DNA of 64,000 bases from Bacillota bacterium (lineage in GTDB: Bacteria; Bacillota; Bacilli; Alicyclobacillales; SLC66). The notes beneath the pieces are model-generated. The model did no database searches. It had not been told where the DNA came from and saw only the letters and a list, made by a program, of their open reading frames with translations. Position numbers and translations under genes: made by a program. Below, piece by piece: positions 33,324 to 43,557 of the stretch. Each line of letters starts with the position of its first letter. The first letter of the stretch is position 1. The stretch is from the NCBI GenBank assembly GCA_021828865.1, contig JAJZCW010000006.1, forward strand, positions 1 through 64,000, written 5' to 3'.

Positions 33324-35663
33324 ATGAAATCCATACGAACCAAGATTATGGCAGGGTTTATGGGCATTCTGGTGATTGCCCTGATCGTTATCGGTGTGCT
33401 GATTACTACCTCGATTCATGACGCAGTAGCTTCGAAAGTATCTCAAGTTACCACAGTTTCTATTATTGGTATTATATTAATAATTGTTTTAAGTGTTATC
33501 ATAGGATGGTTGATTGCAAGTCAAATTGTAAAGCCATTGAAAAATATGATTAAGATAGCGGAAAATTTATCATTGGGCGATTTGGATGTAGCGATAAATG
33601 TAAGCAGTAATGATGAAATTGGCCATTTGTCCCAAGCATTAAATACAATGAAAGAATCAATCAAGGGTCAAGCACTTACCGCACAACGTATCGCTGCTGG
33701 AGATATGCAAACGGATATTCATGTGCTTTCGGATAAAGACATATTGGGACAAAGTTTGAAAAATGTGGTGGGGACTTTGCAGGCGTTGTTCCAAGAAATG
33801 ACTGTCTTGATCCAGGCCACTCGTGAAGGAAAATTAGATACCCGAGGTAATGCGTCCACTTATCAAGGTGACTGGGCGAAATTGGTGGGTGGCGTGAACG
33901 AAATGATCGACGCATTTGTGGGCCCGATCAACGTGACGGCTGAGTATGTGGACCGGATCAGCAAAGGCGACATACCGCCTAGAATAACCGATGTGTACCT
34001 AGGCGACTTCAACGAGATCAAGAACAACCTGAACGCATGCATCGATATTATGAACGGACTGCTCACTGAAACCAATGGACTGATCAAGGCGACGAAGGAA
34101 GGCAAGCTCGACACGCGCGGCAACGCTGCAGCTTTTGCTGGTGGTTGGGGTCAACTGGTAGGCGGCGTGAACGAAATGATCGACGCATTTGTGGGCCCGA
34201 TCAACGTGACGGCTGAGTATGTGGACCGGATCAGCAAAGGCGATATACCACCTAGAATAACCGATGTGTACCTAGGCGACTTCAACGAGATCAAGAACAA
34301 CCTGAACGCATGCATCGATATTATGAACGGACTCTTGACCGAAACCAATGGACTGATCATGGCCTCGAAGGAAGGCAAACTCAGCACCCGCGGCAACGCC
34401 GCAGCTTTTGCTGGCGGCTGGGGCCAACTGGTAGGAGGCGTGAACGAGATGATCGACGCCATTATCGAGCCGGTGATGGAAGCAGCAGCAGTGCTGGATG
34501 AAATGGCGAAGGGCAATTTGCAAACAAGCGTGAAAGGTAATTATCAGGGCGACCATGCTAAAATAAAAAATGCATTGAATGACACCATTGAAACACTTTC
34601 GACCTATGTGAGGGAAATTTCCGTCACGTTGAACGAGATGGCCAAAGGGAACTTGAGGCTTGCGATCACACGAGAATATCGCGGTGACTTTGCTAGCATC
34701 AAGTCATCGCTCAACGAGATCATCCGTTCTTTAAACAACGTGTTGAATGATATTCACAACACGGCAACGCAAGTGGCATTAGGATCAAGACAGGTTTCGG
34801 ATTCTGCACAGGCATTGTCTCAGGGCTCAACGGAGCAGGCCAGTTCAGTGGAACAGTTGACCGCATCCATGGAAGAAATCTCTGCGCAAACTAAACAAAA
34901 TTCACTTAGTGCCAATCAAGCCAGTGAAATAGCGTTATCCGCAAAAAATGGCGCAATTGAAGGCAACAAACAAATGAAAGAAATGCTTGGCGCGATGCAG
35001 CAAATCAATGAGGCTTCAAGCAATATCTCTAAAATTATCAAAGTGATTGATGAGATTGCATTCCAGACCAATATTTTGGCGCTGAATGCAGCGGTTGAAG
35101 CAGCAAGGGCCGGTCAGCACGGTAAAGGATTTGCGGTTGTCGCTGAAGAAGTGAGAAATCTTGCGGCCAGAAGTGCCAATGCTGCAAAAGAAACCACGGT
35201 ATTGATTGAAAGTTCCATTAAGAAAGTGGAAGATGGTTCAAAGATTGCTGAAGATACAGCTAGCGCACTGAATACGATCGTGGATAGTGTTAGTACTGCC
35301 ACCAATCTGGTTGGTGAAATTGCTAAGGCGTCTAATGAACAAGCGCTTGGAATTGCGCAAGTTAATCAGGGGATCATTCAGGTTTCACAAGTCGTACAAA
35401 TGAATTCAGCGACTTCTGAAGAAAGCGCGGCTGCTAGTGAAGAACTTTCCAGCCAAGCTGAAATCCTTAAAGAGATGGTGGGGAGATTCCAACTAAAGCA
35501 AGCAGACTCCTCGAACCGGAGCAAGGATGAACTTTCTCCAGAGATTCTTGAAATGATTGAGAACATGAAGACTTCAAGAAGTCAGTCTGAAAGATCGAGT
35601 GCAGTACCGCTAGGCGTTGCGAAAGATTTTGTCGCAGCCAGTAGCGATTTTGGAAAGTATTGA
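33324..35663 (+). CDS. Methyl-accepting chemotaxis protein with tandem HAMP-type array
   Basis: A 779-residue receptor. Two N-terminal helices (about 8-30 and 44-65) are separated by a dozen residues, so there is no extracellular sensor. A HAMP domain (about 65-120) is followed by a series of HAMP-like repeats up to about 470. Three units with a 91-residue spacing share [11 protein letters not shown], and two carry the identical block [21 protein letters not shown] standard signalling domain follows with [27 protein letters not shown] precedes the ATG. Chains of HAMP units usually transmit signals to the cytoplasmic tip; the input here is unknown. Confidence 0.93.
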   Translation: MKSIRTKIMAGFMGILVIALIVIGVLITTSIHDAVASKVSQVTTVSIIGIILIIVLSVIIGWLIASQIVKPLKNMIKIAENLSLGDLDVAINVSSNDEIGHLSQALNTMKESIKGQALTAQRIAAGDMQTDIHVLSDKDILGQSLKNVVGTLQALFQEMTVLIQATREGKLDTRGNASTYQGDWAKLVGGVNEMIDAFVGPINVTAEYVDRISKGDIPPRITDVYLGDFNEIKNNLNACIDIMNGLLTETNGLIKATKEGKLDTRGNAAAFAGGWGQLVGGVNEMIDAFVGPINVTAEYVDRISKGDIPPRITDVYLGDFNEIKNNLNACIDIMNGLLTETNGLIMASKEGKLSTRGNAAAFAGGWGQLVGGVNEMIDAIIEPVMEAAAVLDEMAKGNLQTSVKGNYQGDHAKIKNALNDTIETLSTYVREISVTLNEMAKGNLRLAITREYRGDFASIKSSLNEIIRSLNNVLNDIHNTATQVALGSRQVSDSAQALSQGSTEQASSVEQLTASMEEISAQTKQNSLSANQASEIALSAKNGAIEGNKQMKEMLGAMQQINEASSNISKIIKVIDEIAFQTNILALNAAVEAARAGQHGKGFAVVAEEVRNLAARSANAAKETTVLIESSIKKVEDGSKIAEDTASALNTIVDSVSTATNLVGEIAKASNEQALGIAQVNQGIIQVSQVVQMNSATSEESAAASEELSSQAEILKEMVGRFQLKQADSSNRSKDELSPEILEMIENMKTSRSQSERSSAVPLGVAKDFVAASSDFGKY
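33829..34446 (+). repeat. Tandem 273-bp repeats inside the MCP gene
   Basis: Copies of a 273-bp unit follow in register: the GGCGTGAACG element ends at 33900, 34173 and 34446. The stretch from the first to the second copy is nearly identical in DNA to that from the second to the third, apart from a few, mostly silent, changes. The first copy differs upstream of 33890. This suggests recent duplication or gene conversion. Confidence 0.9.
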
Positions 35664-35746
35664 TGATCGAATAATACTAGTAAAGGTGCGGGGAAGAGTG
35701 GTTGCTTCCCCGTTCTTTGTAGTATGAACGGGAAGGTGTGCTGGTA

Positions 35747-36562
35747 ATGGTCACGATTACGCCAAGTGAGTTTAGGCTACTGGCAGAATTCATCAAGACC
35801 AACTTTGGCGTTTACTTAAAAGAGGAAAAACAGTTGCTAATCAGTGGCCGGTTACAAGAGATTTTAACGAAAAACGGGTTTTCAAGTTTTTCTGAGTACT
35901 ATCAGTATGTGGTAGAGGATCGAACCGGAGAAGCATTGAAGGTACTTCTAGATCGTGTTACTACTCATCATACCTTTTTTATGAGAGAATCCGATCATTT
36001 TTACTTTTTTAGAGATAAAATTTTGCCCTATTTTAAGCAACATATTATTGACCATGATCTGCGAATCTGGAGTGCTGGTTGCTCTACCGGAGAGGAACCC
36101 TACACTTTAGCCATGTTCATTGATGAATTTTTAGGTGCGGAGAAAATGTTTTGGGATACAAAAATTCTGGCAACGGATCTTTCTAACGATGTATTGGAGA
36201 CAGCCAAAAAAGGGACTTATAAAAATGAAAGCCTGAATGCCTTGCCTGCTGAGTGGGTATCGAAGTATTTTACACGTCTAAGCAATGATCGGTCAGAATT
36301 GGTTGATCGTATCAAGAATGAAGTCGTTTTTCGGCCCTTTAACCTGATGGAACCAATTTATCCGTTTCGAAAGAAGTTTCATGTGATCTTTTGCAGGAAT
36401 GTGATGATCTACTTTGATGCAGAAACGAAAAACAATTTGGTCAATAAATTTTATGATTTTTTAGAATCAGGTGGATACTTTATTATTGGCCATTCTGAAT
36501 CACTCGACCGGACCAAAACAAGATTCAAGTATGTGATGCCTGCCATTTATCGGAAGGAATGA
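35747..36562 (+). CDS. cheR: Chemotaxis protein methyltransferase CheR
   Basis: A 271-residue complete CheR. The N-terminal helical domain (about 1-75) with FRLLAEFIKTNFGVYLKEEK recognises receptors; the SAM-binding domain shows LRIWSAGCSTGEEPYTLAM, ILATDLSNDVLE, FHVIFCRNVMIYFDAETK and FIIGHSESLD. It methylates receptor glutamates using SAM. ATG 35747 follows AAGGTG at eight bases; an upstream GTG at 35738 overlaps this site. Together with the MCP just upstream it forms a receptor-modifying pair. Confidence 0.95.
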   Translation: MVTITPSEFRLLAEFIKTNFGVYLKEEKQLLISGRLQEILTKNGFSSFSEYYQYVVEDRTGEALKVLLDRVTTHHTFFMRESDHFYFFRDKILPYFKQHIIDHDLRIWSAGCSTGEEPYTLAMFIDEFLGAEKMFWDTKILATDLSNDVLETAKKGTYKNESLNALPAEWVSKYFTRLSNDRSELVDRIKNEVVFRPFNLMEPIYPFRKKFHVIFCRNVMIYFDAETKNNLVNKFYDFLESGGYFIIGHSESLDRTKTRFKYVMPAIYRKE

Positions 36563-36598
36563 GTTAATGAAAATACAACGTTTGAAAGAGGGATATAG

Positions 36599-36994
36599 AT
36601 GTCGTATATAGAGTTTGAACCCAAGTATCGCACTTATACCATCATGGATCGGGAACATGAGCAATTGATCAGCATCATTAATCGTTTTTTTGACGAATGG
36701 GTAGGCAATAAAGGGGTAAATTCACTCCCCTATTTGCTCGAATTGGCCGAATACGGGCAGAATCACTTTGATTCAGAAGAACGATTTATGGAAAACAACC
36801 ATTCGAATAACATCGAGGAACATAAAGCTATTCACAAAAAATTAATGGAACGGCTTGTCGAAATGATTCAGCGTATACAAAACGGTGAAGAAATAACGAT
36901 GGAGACATTTCAATTTTTACAACATTGGTTGATGAACCATATTGCTGGAACGGACAAAGCCAGCTATGGTGTCCTTGGCAATAAAGCTCACTAA
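36599..36994 (+). CDS. Bacteriohemerythrin family protein
   Basis: A 131-residue four-helix protein with the di-iron ligands in order: DREHEQLI, NHFDSEERFM, EEHKAIHKKL and HWLMNHIAGTDKAS. Hemerythrins bind O2 at a di-iron centre and in bacteria serve as O2 carriers or sensors. It is the last gene of the riboswitch-led chemotaxis run, which suggests oxygen-related behaviour. Its stop overlaps that of the convergent GGDEF-EAL gene by four bases. Confidence 0.9.
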   Translation: MSYIEFEPKYRTYTIMDREHEQLISIINRFFDEWVGNKGVNSLPYLLELAEYGQNHFDSEERFMENNHSNNIEEHKAIHKKLMERLVEMIQRIQNGEEITMETFQFLQHWLMNHIAGTDKASYGVLGNKAH

Positions 36995-39321
36995 TAATTT
37001 TCGATAGTCTGTGGTCGACCAAATAAGTATCCCTGAATTTCATCACATTGCATTATTCTCAACTTCTCCAATTGCTCCTTGGTTTCTACGCCTTCTGCCA
37101 CTACTTTGAATTGCAGGCCATGGGATAATTCAATAATGCCTTTAACAATGTTTGCAGAGAATGGATGGGAACTGAGATCTCGAATAAATGATTGGTCGAT
37201 TTTGATGTAGTTCACTGGGAATTCCTTTAAGTAACTCAGTGATGAATATCCAGTACCAAAATCGTCGATCGAGATTTCGAGTCCCATCTTTCGCAAAATG
37301 TTCAATGTGGTAATGGCATCCGATACGTTTTTCATGACAACACTTTCGGTAATTTCGAGTTCAAGTTTGTTGGGGTTGACTCCCGTCTCCTCAATGACTC
37401 TCTTGATGATTTGGGGGAGATTGTGATCTGCCAGTTGTAAGCTGGAAAGATTAACAGCCATGCGGAAAGTGGAATATTTAGGAATATCCCACTTCTCCAA
37501 ATCGATACAAGCACGCCTTAAAATCCAATACCCCAGATCCATGATCCACCCTGTTTCTTCTGCAATAGGAATGAATTCCCCAGGTGAAATCTCACCAAGC
37601 TCAGGATGACGCCAGCGTAAAAGTGCCTCCATTCCTTCAAGTTGTTCAGTGACCGCATTGACCTTGGGTTGATAAACTGCATAAATTTGATCATTTTCAA
37701 TCGCCTTTTCTAATTCTTCTTCCAGACGGATTCGTCTGGATACTCGCTGCCAGGTTTCGAGAGAAAAAAGAGTATCGTTAGACAAATTCAGTCGCTTCAT
37801 GGCCAGCATATTGCGTTCCGCACGTTGTATTAACAGTTCTTCGGTGGTCCCGTCATCCGGGTAACGGCTAACTCCGATGTTTAGCCCGATGCTTAGTGTG
37901 AATTCACCAATCTGATAGGGAAGAGATAGTTGTTCAATAATGGCGTAACTGGTGAGTTGAGCTTGCTCTGTTTCGGATTCATTTAATAAAACACTAAATT
38001 CATCGCCTCCCAATCTGGCAATGAAGCCTCGTGTTTCGACAATTTTTTCAATTCGACGGGATAATTCAATCAAAAGTTGGTCTCCAACGCGTTGTCCGAA
38101 GGTATCATTCACGTTCTTAAATTGCTTGATGTCCAGAATAAATAAAAAGAATTTTCGGCTATCTATGCAATGTTCACTGATAGTGGTTTGAAACTGATTG
38201 CGATTATAAAGGCCAGTCAGTCTATCATGATAGGCCTGATATGTAATAATTTTCTGAGATTCAGCCAATCCGTCCATTAGCGCATTGAATTCAATCCCTA
38301 ATTGTGATATCTCGTCTTTCCCTCTTACGTTAATTCTCGCCTCCAGATTATCTCGTTTGCGAATGAAACGGATCACCTGAAAGATCCTTCGCAAGCGACG
38401 TACGATGGAAAAATTAAAATAGGCAATGATGAACAACCCATAACCGACAGATAATATACCCAGAAACCAACTGAAATACGTAAGCGCATTTTCTCCTCTT
38501 GAAAGAAAAGAATTTTTTGATTCAGATAAAAGAATTAGTGCGGGATTATCGTTTACATCCGGTACCTCTAAATAAGCATTGGTAAATTTATATCCGTAAT
38601 CTACCGTCCAATAACTTGCATGATAAAGAGAGTTCTGCGTCAATTTTTCCTTATCGATGGGCAGTATTACTTTTTGAGGATTTTCAATGGTGATAGGCAT
38701 ATTGAGGCGGGCAGAAAGGTTGGCAGCTTCGGTAGACGTAAAAAACCTCCCTATAATGAAATGCCCCTTGATTGAGTTTAAGGATTTGCCGTTCCTAATG
38801 GAGTTTGACACGATCATCAAAGGTCCTTGTGGTGTTTGCAAAATTCCTTGTTGGAAGAGTTCTTTACCTTTTGATTGGAAAAATAGCTGACGGTGATTGA
38901 GTATCTCCTTACTGATCAACGCAACAGGAATTTGTTTTACATGCTGGGTGGGAAAAGTCTTGAAATCAACTAATTGGTTATTTTGATTAAAAAACAAGAC
39001 CAATTGGATATCATTTTGGGCAAAATTCATATTGGTTAAATTGGCTTGATTAAATGTATCTTCATCAAAAGTGCGCTTGGTGGTGACATCCCCTATATGA
39101 AACGAATTGATCCATGGCGCATAGGTCATGGCAATTCCGTTCATGTCCAAAAATTGATTGTTGATTCCATTAAGCAACGTGTACATGCTAGTACGTGTGT
39201 TTTGATCTTCCAAACGTTGGAATGCATTGAGCACCAGACGACTGGAAGTAAAGTAGAATGCTGCAAAAGTGAGAATCGTAATGAGTAGTGAAAAGAAAAT
39301 AGTTTTTACGCGCAGGTTCAC
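36991..39321 (-). CDS. Membrane GGDEF-EAL protein with extracellular CHASE4-like sensor
   Basis: A 776-residue protein. Two membrane helices (about 7-28 and 283-305) enclose an extracellular region resembling CHASE4 (TYAPWINSF, and the GHFIIGRFF segment). A HAMP region follows, then GGDEF at about residue 437 (ARLGGDEFSVLL) and an EAL domain with GMEALLRW, EITESVVM, IDDFGTGYSSLSYL, IKIDQSFIRDL and AEGVET. Both enzymatic motifs are intact, so it could make and degrade cyclic di-GMP. No RxxD inhibitory site is seen before GGDEF. It is transcribed divergently from the large histidine kinase. Confidence 0.92.
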   Translation of the reverse strand: MNLRVKTIFFSLLITILTFAAFYFTSSRLVLNAFQRLEDQNTRTSMYTLLNGINNQFLDMNGIAMTYAPWINSFHIGDVTTKRTFDEDTFNQANLTNMNFAQNDIQLVLFFNQNNQLVDFKTFPTQHVKQIPVALISKEILNHRQLFFQSKGKELFQQGILQTPQGPLMIVSNSIRNGKSLNSIKGHFIIGRFFTSTEAANLSARLNMPITIENPQKVILPIDKEKLTQNSLYHASYWTVDYGYKFTNAYLEVPDVNDNPALILLSESKNSFLSRGENALTYFSWFLGILSVGYGLFIIAYFNFSIVRRLRRIFQVIRFIRKRDNLEARINVRGKDEISQLGIEFNALMDGLAESQKIITYQAYHDRLTGLYNRNQFQTTISEHCIDSRKFFLFILDIKQFKNVNDTFGQRVGDQLLIELSRRIEKIVETRGFIARLGGDEFSVLLNESETEQAQLTSYAIIEQLSLPYQIGEFTLSIGLNIGVSRYPDDGTTEELLIQRAERNMLAMKRLNLSNDTLFSLETWQRVSRRIRLEEELEKAIENDQIYAVYQPKVNAVTEQLEGMEALLRWRHPELGEISPGEFIPIAEETGWIMDLGYWILRRACIDLEKWDIPKYSTFRMAVNLSSLQLADHNLPQIIKRVIEETGVNPNKLELEITESVVMKNVSDAITTLNILRKMGLEISIDDFGTGYSSLSYLKEFPVNYIKIDQSFIRDLSSHPFSANIVKGIIELSHGLQFKVVAEGVETKEQLEKLRIMQCDEIQGYLFGRPQTIENY

Positions 39322-39478
39322 AACGAAGCCTCCCCAACGTATAGCAAAGTCATATTTCCTATATTTTTATACACTAAATGAACAATCTAAAAATCAACTT
39401 AATTATTGATTATTTGACAAGAAAGGTACTTTATCAAAAATAGAATTGGTCTTAATATCATAATGAGGGGGTCATAGC

Positions 39479-42400
39479 GTGAGCCAAAGGTATTTGGGGT
39501 TTTGGGCGTTAATTTTAGTTTGGTTTTTTGTGACCCTGATCGGTATTGGTTATTCCTCTTGGTCCTCTGAATTATCCAATGCGCAAAAATACATCGAAAA
39601 CAATGCGACACAATACGCCAATCTGGTCAATGTTCAGCTTCAACTCGATCAACGTACAATGGCTATGATCAGCAATGACATATCGAAAAAAGGGGTAAAA
39701 AGTAAATTAGAATTCAATCAGGAACTGAATAGCCTTAGGGCATTCTATCATGTTGATGTGGCGGTGGCGATCATCAATAGCACCGGTCATCAATTGATAC
39801 ATACAGGTCCTCATTTTTCTTTGCGAGTGTTGCATACCGCAAAGTATAGCGAGGCAACGAAGCTCGCCTATCAACGAATTTTCCAATCCGGTCATTTCGG
39901 TATAGGTCCGCCGCTTCCCTCCACCTTTTATGCCGGACACATAATGACCGTGGAGTTATATCCTATCCCGCATTCTCATGGCTTGTGGCTGGTGCTTGTC
40001 CATCCGGTCGTATTTGCAGCAACGCCACCTGATCAATCGATGTACCAAGGAACTGCTTTTTCGATTCTTCGGTCTGATGGCTTACTACAATCCAGATACC
40101 CCTTTCCCAGCGTCACGACCTATGGGCAAGTGCAGACAGGTGTGGCGATGCACTACATCAAAGCACATCCCAATATGCAAATGGGGATTTTGACTGGAAA
40201 GGTTTCTGCTGATAATCAAATTCGCATGACAGCGTTTGAAGCGATTCGCGGTGAATCTTTATTCGTTGGTGTGAGTGTTCCCTTTCATAGTATTATCGCA
40301 GAATGGCTATCTAATTATCTTCCCTTTGTCATCACTTCGCTGGTGCTCTTAATCATGGCGATACTGGTGTTCATGTTGGAATCCAAGAATCTTCGCAAGC
40401 GTGAGCATAAGGCCACTCAATTGGCAAGTCGTATGCAATCACTCTATCAGGTATTATCCATCGTTGGCGAAGTATCCCAACAGGAACTCGAAGAACAGCA
40501 ATTGTTTCAATTGGTGTGTGACACTTTGGTGCAAGAGAAGGTGTTTTCAGGCGCCTGGATTGGGGCACCTGATGTCAATCATCAATTTGACTTTTACGCG
40601 ATGGCGGGTCATCGAATGAAAGAATATTTAGAGAGCATCGAAATTCGTTCGGATGACACTGTCCCTGGTCGTGGTCCAGCCGGAAGAGCATGGCGGACAG
40701 GCAAGTATCAAGTAGAAAATAATTGGGAAACCAGCGAGAACATGGGGTTTTGGCTGAATAGTGCAAACGCCACTGGCGGTTGGAAAATGAGTGCCGATTT
40801 TCCCATTTATAGAGGCGATAGTATCTATGCGTTATTGACAGTCTATCATGTAGAAGCTTTTGTTTTTGATGACAAATTAGCTCAACTTGGATTGAGAATT
40901 GTAGAACTGATCAGCGAAATCTTAACTAATAGGGATCTTGCTAGTGATCTTAGTCAAATGGAAACCCGCTACAATTTATTACTTGAAAGCATGGCAGAGG
41001 GGGTTTTCGGCCTTGATTTAAATGGAGCTATTATGTTTAGCAACGCTGCTGCCGAAAAAATGACCGGTTACTCTAAAGAAGAGTTGATTAATAAGGACAA
41101 GCATAAACTTATCCATCATCACCACGAGAATGGGAAAGTTTATCCGTTAAGCGAGTGTTTGATCAACCAATCTTTGATAGAGCGAATCAGTGCTCACTAT
41201 GATCACGAAGTATTCTGGCGCAAAGATGGTTCCAGTTTTCCTGTTGAATACACGGTCAATCCAACCCTAAACGACGATGGAAAAGTAGTGGGGGCAGTGC
41301 TTACCTTTCAGGATATCTCCGTAAGGAGAAGAGCGGAGGAAGCACTACAAGCCACGGATGAAATCAGGAGAGCACTGATTGATAACAGTCCCGTGGGAAT
41401 CTTTCTGTCATCCCCTGAACGTGTCATTGCTCATGCAAATAAACGAGTATGTGAAATGCTTGGGTATATTCAATCGGAATTGATCGGGAAAAATTTTCTT
41501 ATTATCCATGAAAATCATGAATTTTATGAAGCTTTTGGATCGAATTATCAACTATTGAGAGAGTCAGCCAATGGCCTAATTAATTTGGAATATCCATTTA
41601 AGAAAAAGGATGGGACGAGGCTGAATTGTGAAGTTTCAGGAACGCCACTTGACCCGGAACATCTGCAAAAAGGAATTATTTGGACACTTCAAGACATCAC
41701 AGAACGCAAACTAGCAGAAGAGAGATTGAAGGAAAGTGAAGAAATGCTGCGTACCATCTATGAAGTGCTGCCTGTAGGCATTTCTATAACAGACCCTGAG
41801 GGGAATCTCATTGATTGCAATCTGGAGGCTGCTAAATTATTGGGGATTACTTCAGAAGAACACAATTCTCGGAATTTTGCAGGCCTTGAGTGGACGATAT
41901 TACGCGAGGATGGCACGGTGATGCCTGCCTCCGAATATGCCAGTGTGCGGGCATTAGAAGAACATCGCATGGTAAAGGATGTTGAAATGGAGGTCATGAC
42001 ACCGCTGGGGAGCACATGGCTTTCCGTTAGTGCAATGCCAGTCGAAAACCCCAAATATGGCGTGACCATTGCTTATGAGGATATCAGCACCAGAAAAAAC
42101 ACAGAAAGGGAAATGCTGAAATTAACTAGGGCCGTTGAATACAGCCCTGTGTCGATTGTGATTACCAACTCGGCAGGTGATATGGAGTACATCAATCCAC
42201 GCTTTACAGAGGTCACCGGATACACACTGGACGAAGTGGTGGGCAAAAATCCTAGAATCTTAAAATCCGGACGCGTACCCCAGCATGTCTATGAAACGTT
42301 GTGGCGAACGATCAAAGAGGGAAATACATGGCGTGGTGAACTTATGAACAAGAAAAAAAGTGGCGAGTTGTTTTGGGAGATGGTGAGGATTTCTCCGGTG

Positions 42401-43555
42401 ACGGATTCTGCAGGAAGGATCACGAATTTTGTTGCTGTCAAGGAGGACATTACCGCTCAAAAACTGACGGAAGAAAAATTAAGAGAAGCCAAGGAGATTG
42501 CAGAATCGGCTAATCGAGTTAAAGGTGAATTTTTAGCCAATATGAGTCATGAGATCCGCACACCGATGAATGCGATTCTGGGGCTGACTCAATTGCTGAA
42601 AAATACGGAATTAACGTCTAAACAAGCAGATTATTTGGATAAAATATATATTTCATCCGATGCGCTTTTGCAGTTGTTGAATGACATCCTTGATTATTCA
42701 AAAATTGATGCTGGTCGCATGGAAATTGAAAAAAGTCCTTTTCTCATTGATGAAGTCCTGCAAATGGTCCTCAAATTATTCAGTGCCAAAATTGATGAAA
42801 AAGGACTTCAGGTTAAGCTCGATATTCAGCCAGGCGTTCCTCGGCAAGTGATTGGTGATTCACTTCGTCTGACACAGGTGCTGAATAACCTAGTGGGGAA
42901 TGCGATCAAGTTCACCGACCAAGGAATGATTCGCATTCTTGTGAACGTGGACGAGCAAACGGATGAGGGCTGGCTGCTTCATTTTACTGTGAGTGATACA
43001 GGGATTGGAATCCCGAGAGACAAGCAGACCCACTTGTTTCAAGCATTTACACAAGCGGATAGTTCGATTTCGCGAAAGTATGGCGGTACAGGGTTGGGCC
43101 TTGCCATCAGTCAACAGCTTGTTCAGTTGATGGGGGGGAGCATCAGCGTGACTAGTCAACCAGGTATTGGATCGGATTTTCATTTTACCATTCAAGTAGG
43201 TACCTTCGACAATAGGAATGACCTCGAAGAACTTAGTGTTTCTGTCGCGATTAATTCCCCATCAAACAGAGAGATTGCAGTCGCAAAGATGAACATAGAG
43301 GAATGGGAACTGCTTGGCGAAAGTGATCCAGCATTGCTTAAATCCCTATTGATAGACATTTATGCTTATTTGAAAGAGCAAGAGATCATTCCCGAGGCAA
43401 TGTTGGAAAGTCTGGTGGTGTGGTCCAAGAAGGGAATCTGCGCTGATCAATTCTATCGGCTTCTCAATCAAATTGATCAATTTGATCATCTAGGTGCTCA
43501 AAAAACACTACTGGAACTTGCTAAATTGCTGTCCATAGAGTGGGAGGATAAATAG
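39479..43555 (+). CDS. Large multi-PAS sensor histidine kinase
   Basis: A 1358-residue membrane kinase. An extracellular sensor (about 30-275) lies between two membrane helices. In the cytoplasm follow a GAF domain (about 320-470), four PAS domains (about 490-990; the last has ITNSAGDMEYINPRFTEVTG), a HisKA domain with phospho-acceptor His1024 in NMSHEIRTPMN, and HATPase_c with NLVGNAIKFTDQG, DTGIGIP and GGTGLGLAIS. The last 110 residues are helical and unassigned. There is no receiver domain. GTG start. The next gene begins two bases after its stop and is a response regulator, the likely partner. Confidence 0.93.
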   Translation: MSQRYLGFWALILVWFFVTLIGIGYSSWSSELSNAQKYIENNATQYANLVNVQLQLDQRTMAMISNDISKKGVKSKLEFNQELNSLRAFYHVDVAVAIINSTGHQLIHTGPHFSLRVLHTAKYSEATKLAYQRIFQSGHFGIGPPLPSTFYAGHIMTVELYPIPHSHGLWLVLVHPVVFAATPPDQSMYQGTAFSILRSDGLLQSRYPFPSVTTYGQVQTGVAMHYIKAHPNMQMGILTGKVSADNQIRMTAFEAIRGESLFVGVSVPFHSIIAEWLSNYLPFVITSLVLLIMAILVFMLESKNLRKREHKATQLASRMQSLYQVLSIVGEVSQQELEEQQLFQLVCDTLVQEKVFSGAWIGAPDVNHQFDFYAMAGHRMKEYLESIEIRSDDTVPGRGPAGRAWRTGKYQVENNWETSENMGFWLNSANATGGWKMSADFPIYRGDSIYALLTVYHVEAFVFDDKLAQLGLRIVELISEILTNRDLASDLSQMETRYNLLLESMAEGVFGLDLNGAIMFSNAAAEKMTGYSKEELINKDKHKLIHHHHENGKVYPLSECLINQSLIERISAHYDHEVFWRKDGSSFPVEYTVNPTLNDDGKVVGAVLTFQDISVRRRAEEALQATDEIRRALIDNSPVGIFLSSPERVIAHANKRVCEMLGYIQSELIGKNFLIIHENHEFYEAFGSNYQLLRESANGLINLEYPFKKKDGTRLNCEVSGTPLDPEHLQKGIIWTLQDITERKLAEERLKESEEMLRTIYEVLPVGISITDPEGNLIDCNLEAAKLLGITSEEHNSRNFAGLEWTILREDGTVMPASEYASVRALEEHRMVKDVEMEVMTPLGSTWLSVSAMPVENPKYGVTIAYEDISTRKNTEREMLKLTRAVEYSPVSIVITNSAGDMEYINPRFTEVTGYTLDEVVGKNPRILKSGRVPQHVYETLWRTIKEGNTWRGELMNKKKSGELFWEMVRISPVTDSAGRITNFVAVKEDITAQKLTEEKLREAKEIAESANRVKGEFLANMSHEIRTPMNAILGLTQLLKNTELTSKQADYLDKIYISSDALLQLLNDILDYSKIDAGRMEIEKSPFLIDEVLQMVLKLFSAKIDEKGLQVKLDIQPGVPRQVIGDSLRLTQVLNNLVGNAIKFTDQGMIRILVNVDEQTDEGWLLHFTVSDTGIGIPRDKQTHLFQAFTQADSSISRKYGGTGLGLAISQQLVQLMGGSISVTSQPGIGSDFHFTIQVGTFDNRNDLEELSVSVAINSPSNREIAVAKMNIEEWELLGESDPALLKSLLIDIYAYLKEQEIIPEAMLESLVVWSKKGICADQFYRLLNQIDQFDHLGAQKTLLELAKLLSIEWEDK

Positions 43556-43557
43556 TC

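Noticed and set aside
33829-34446. A CRISPR-like repeat array
   Set aside because: The repeats are 273 bp, contiguous and in frame inside a receptor gene, so they are protein-domain repeats.
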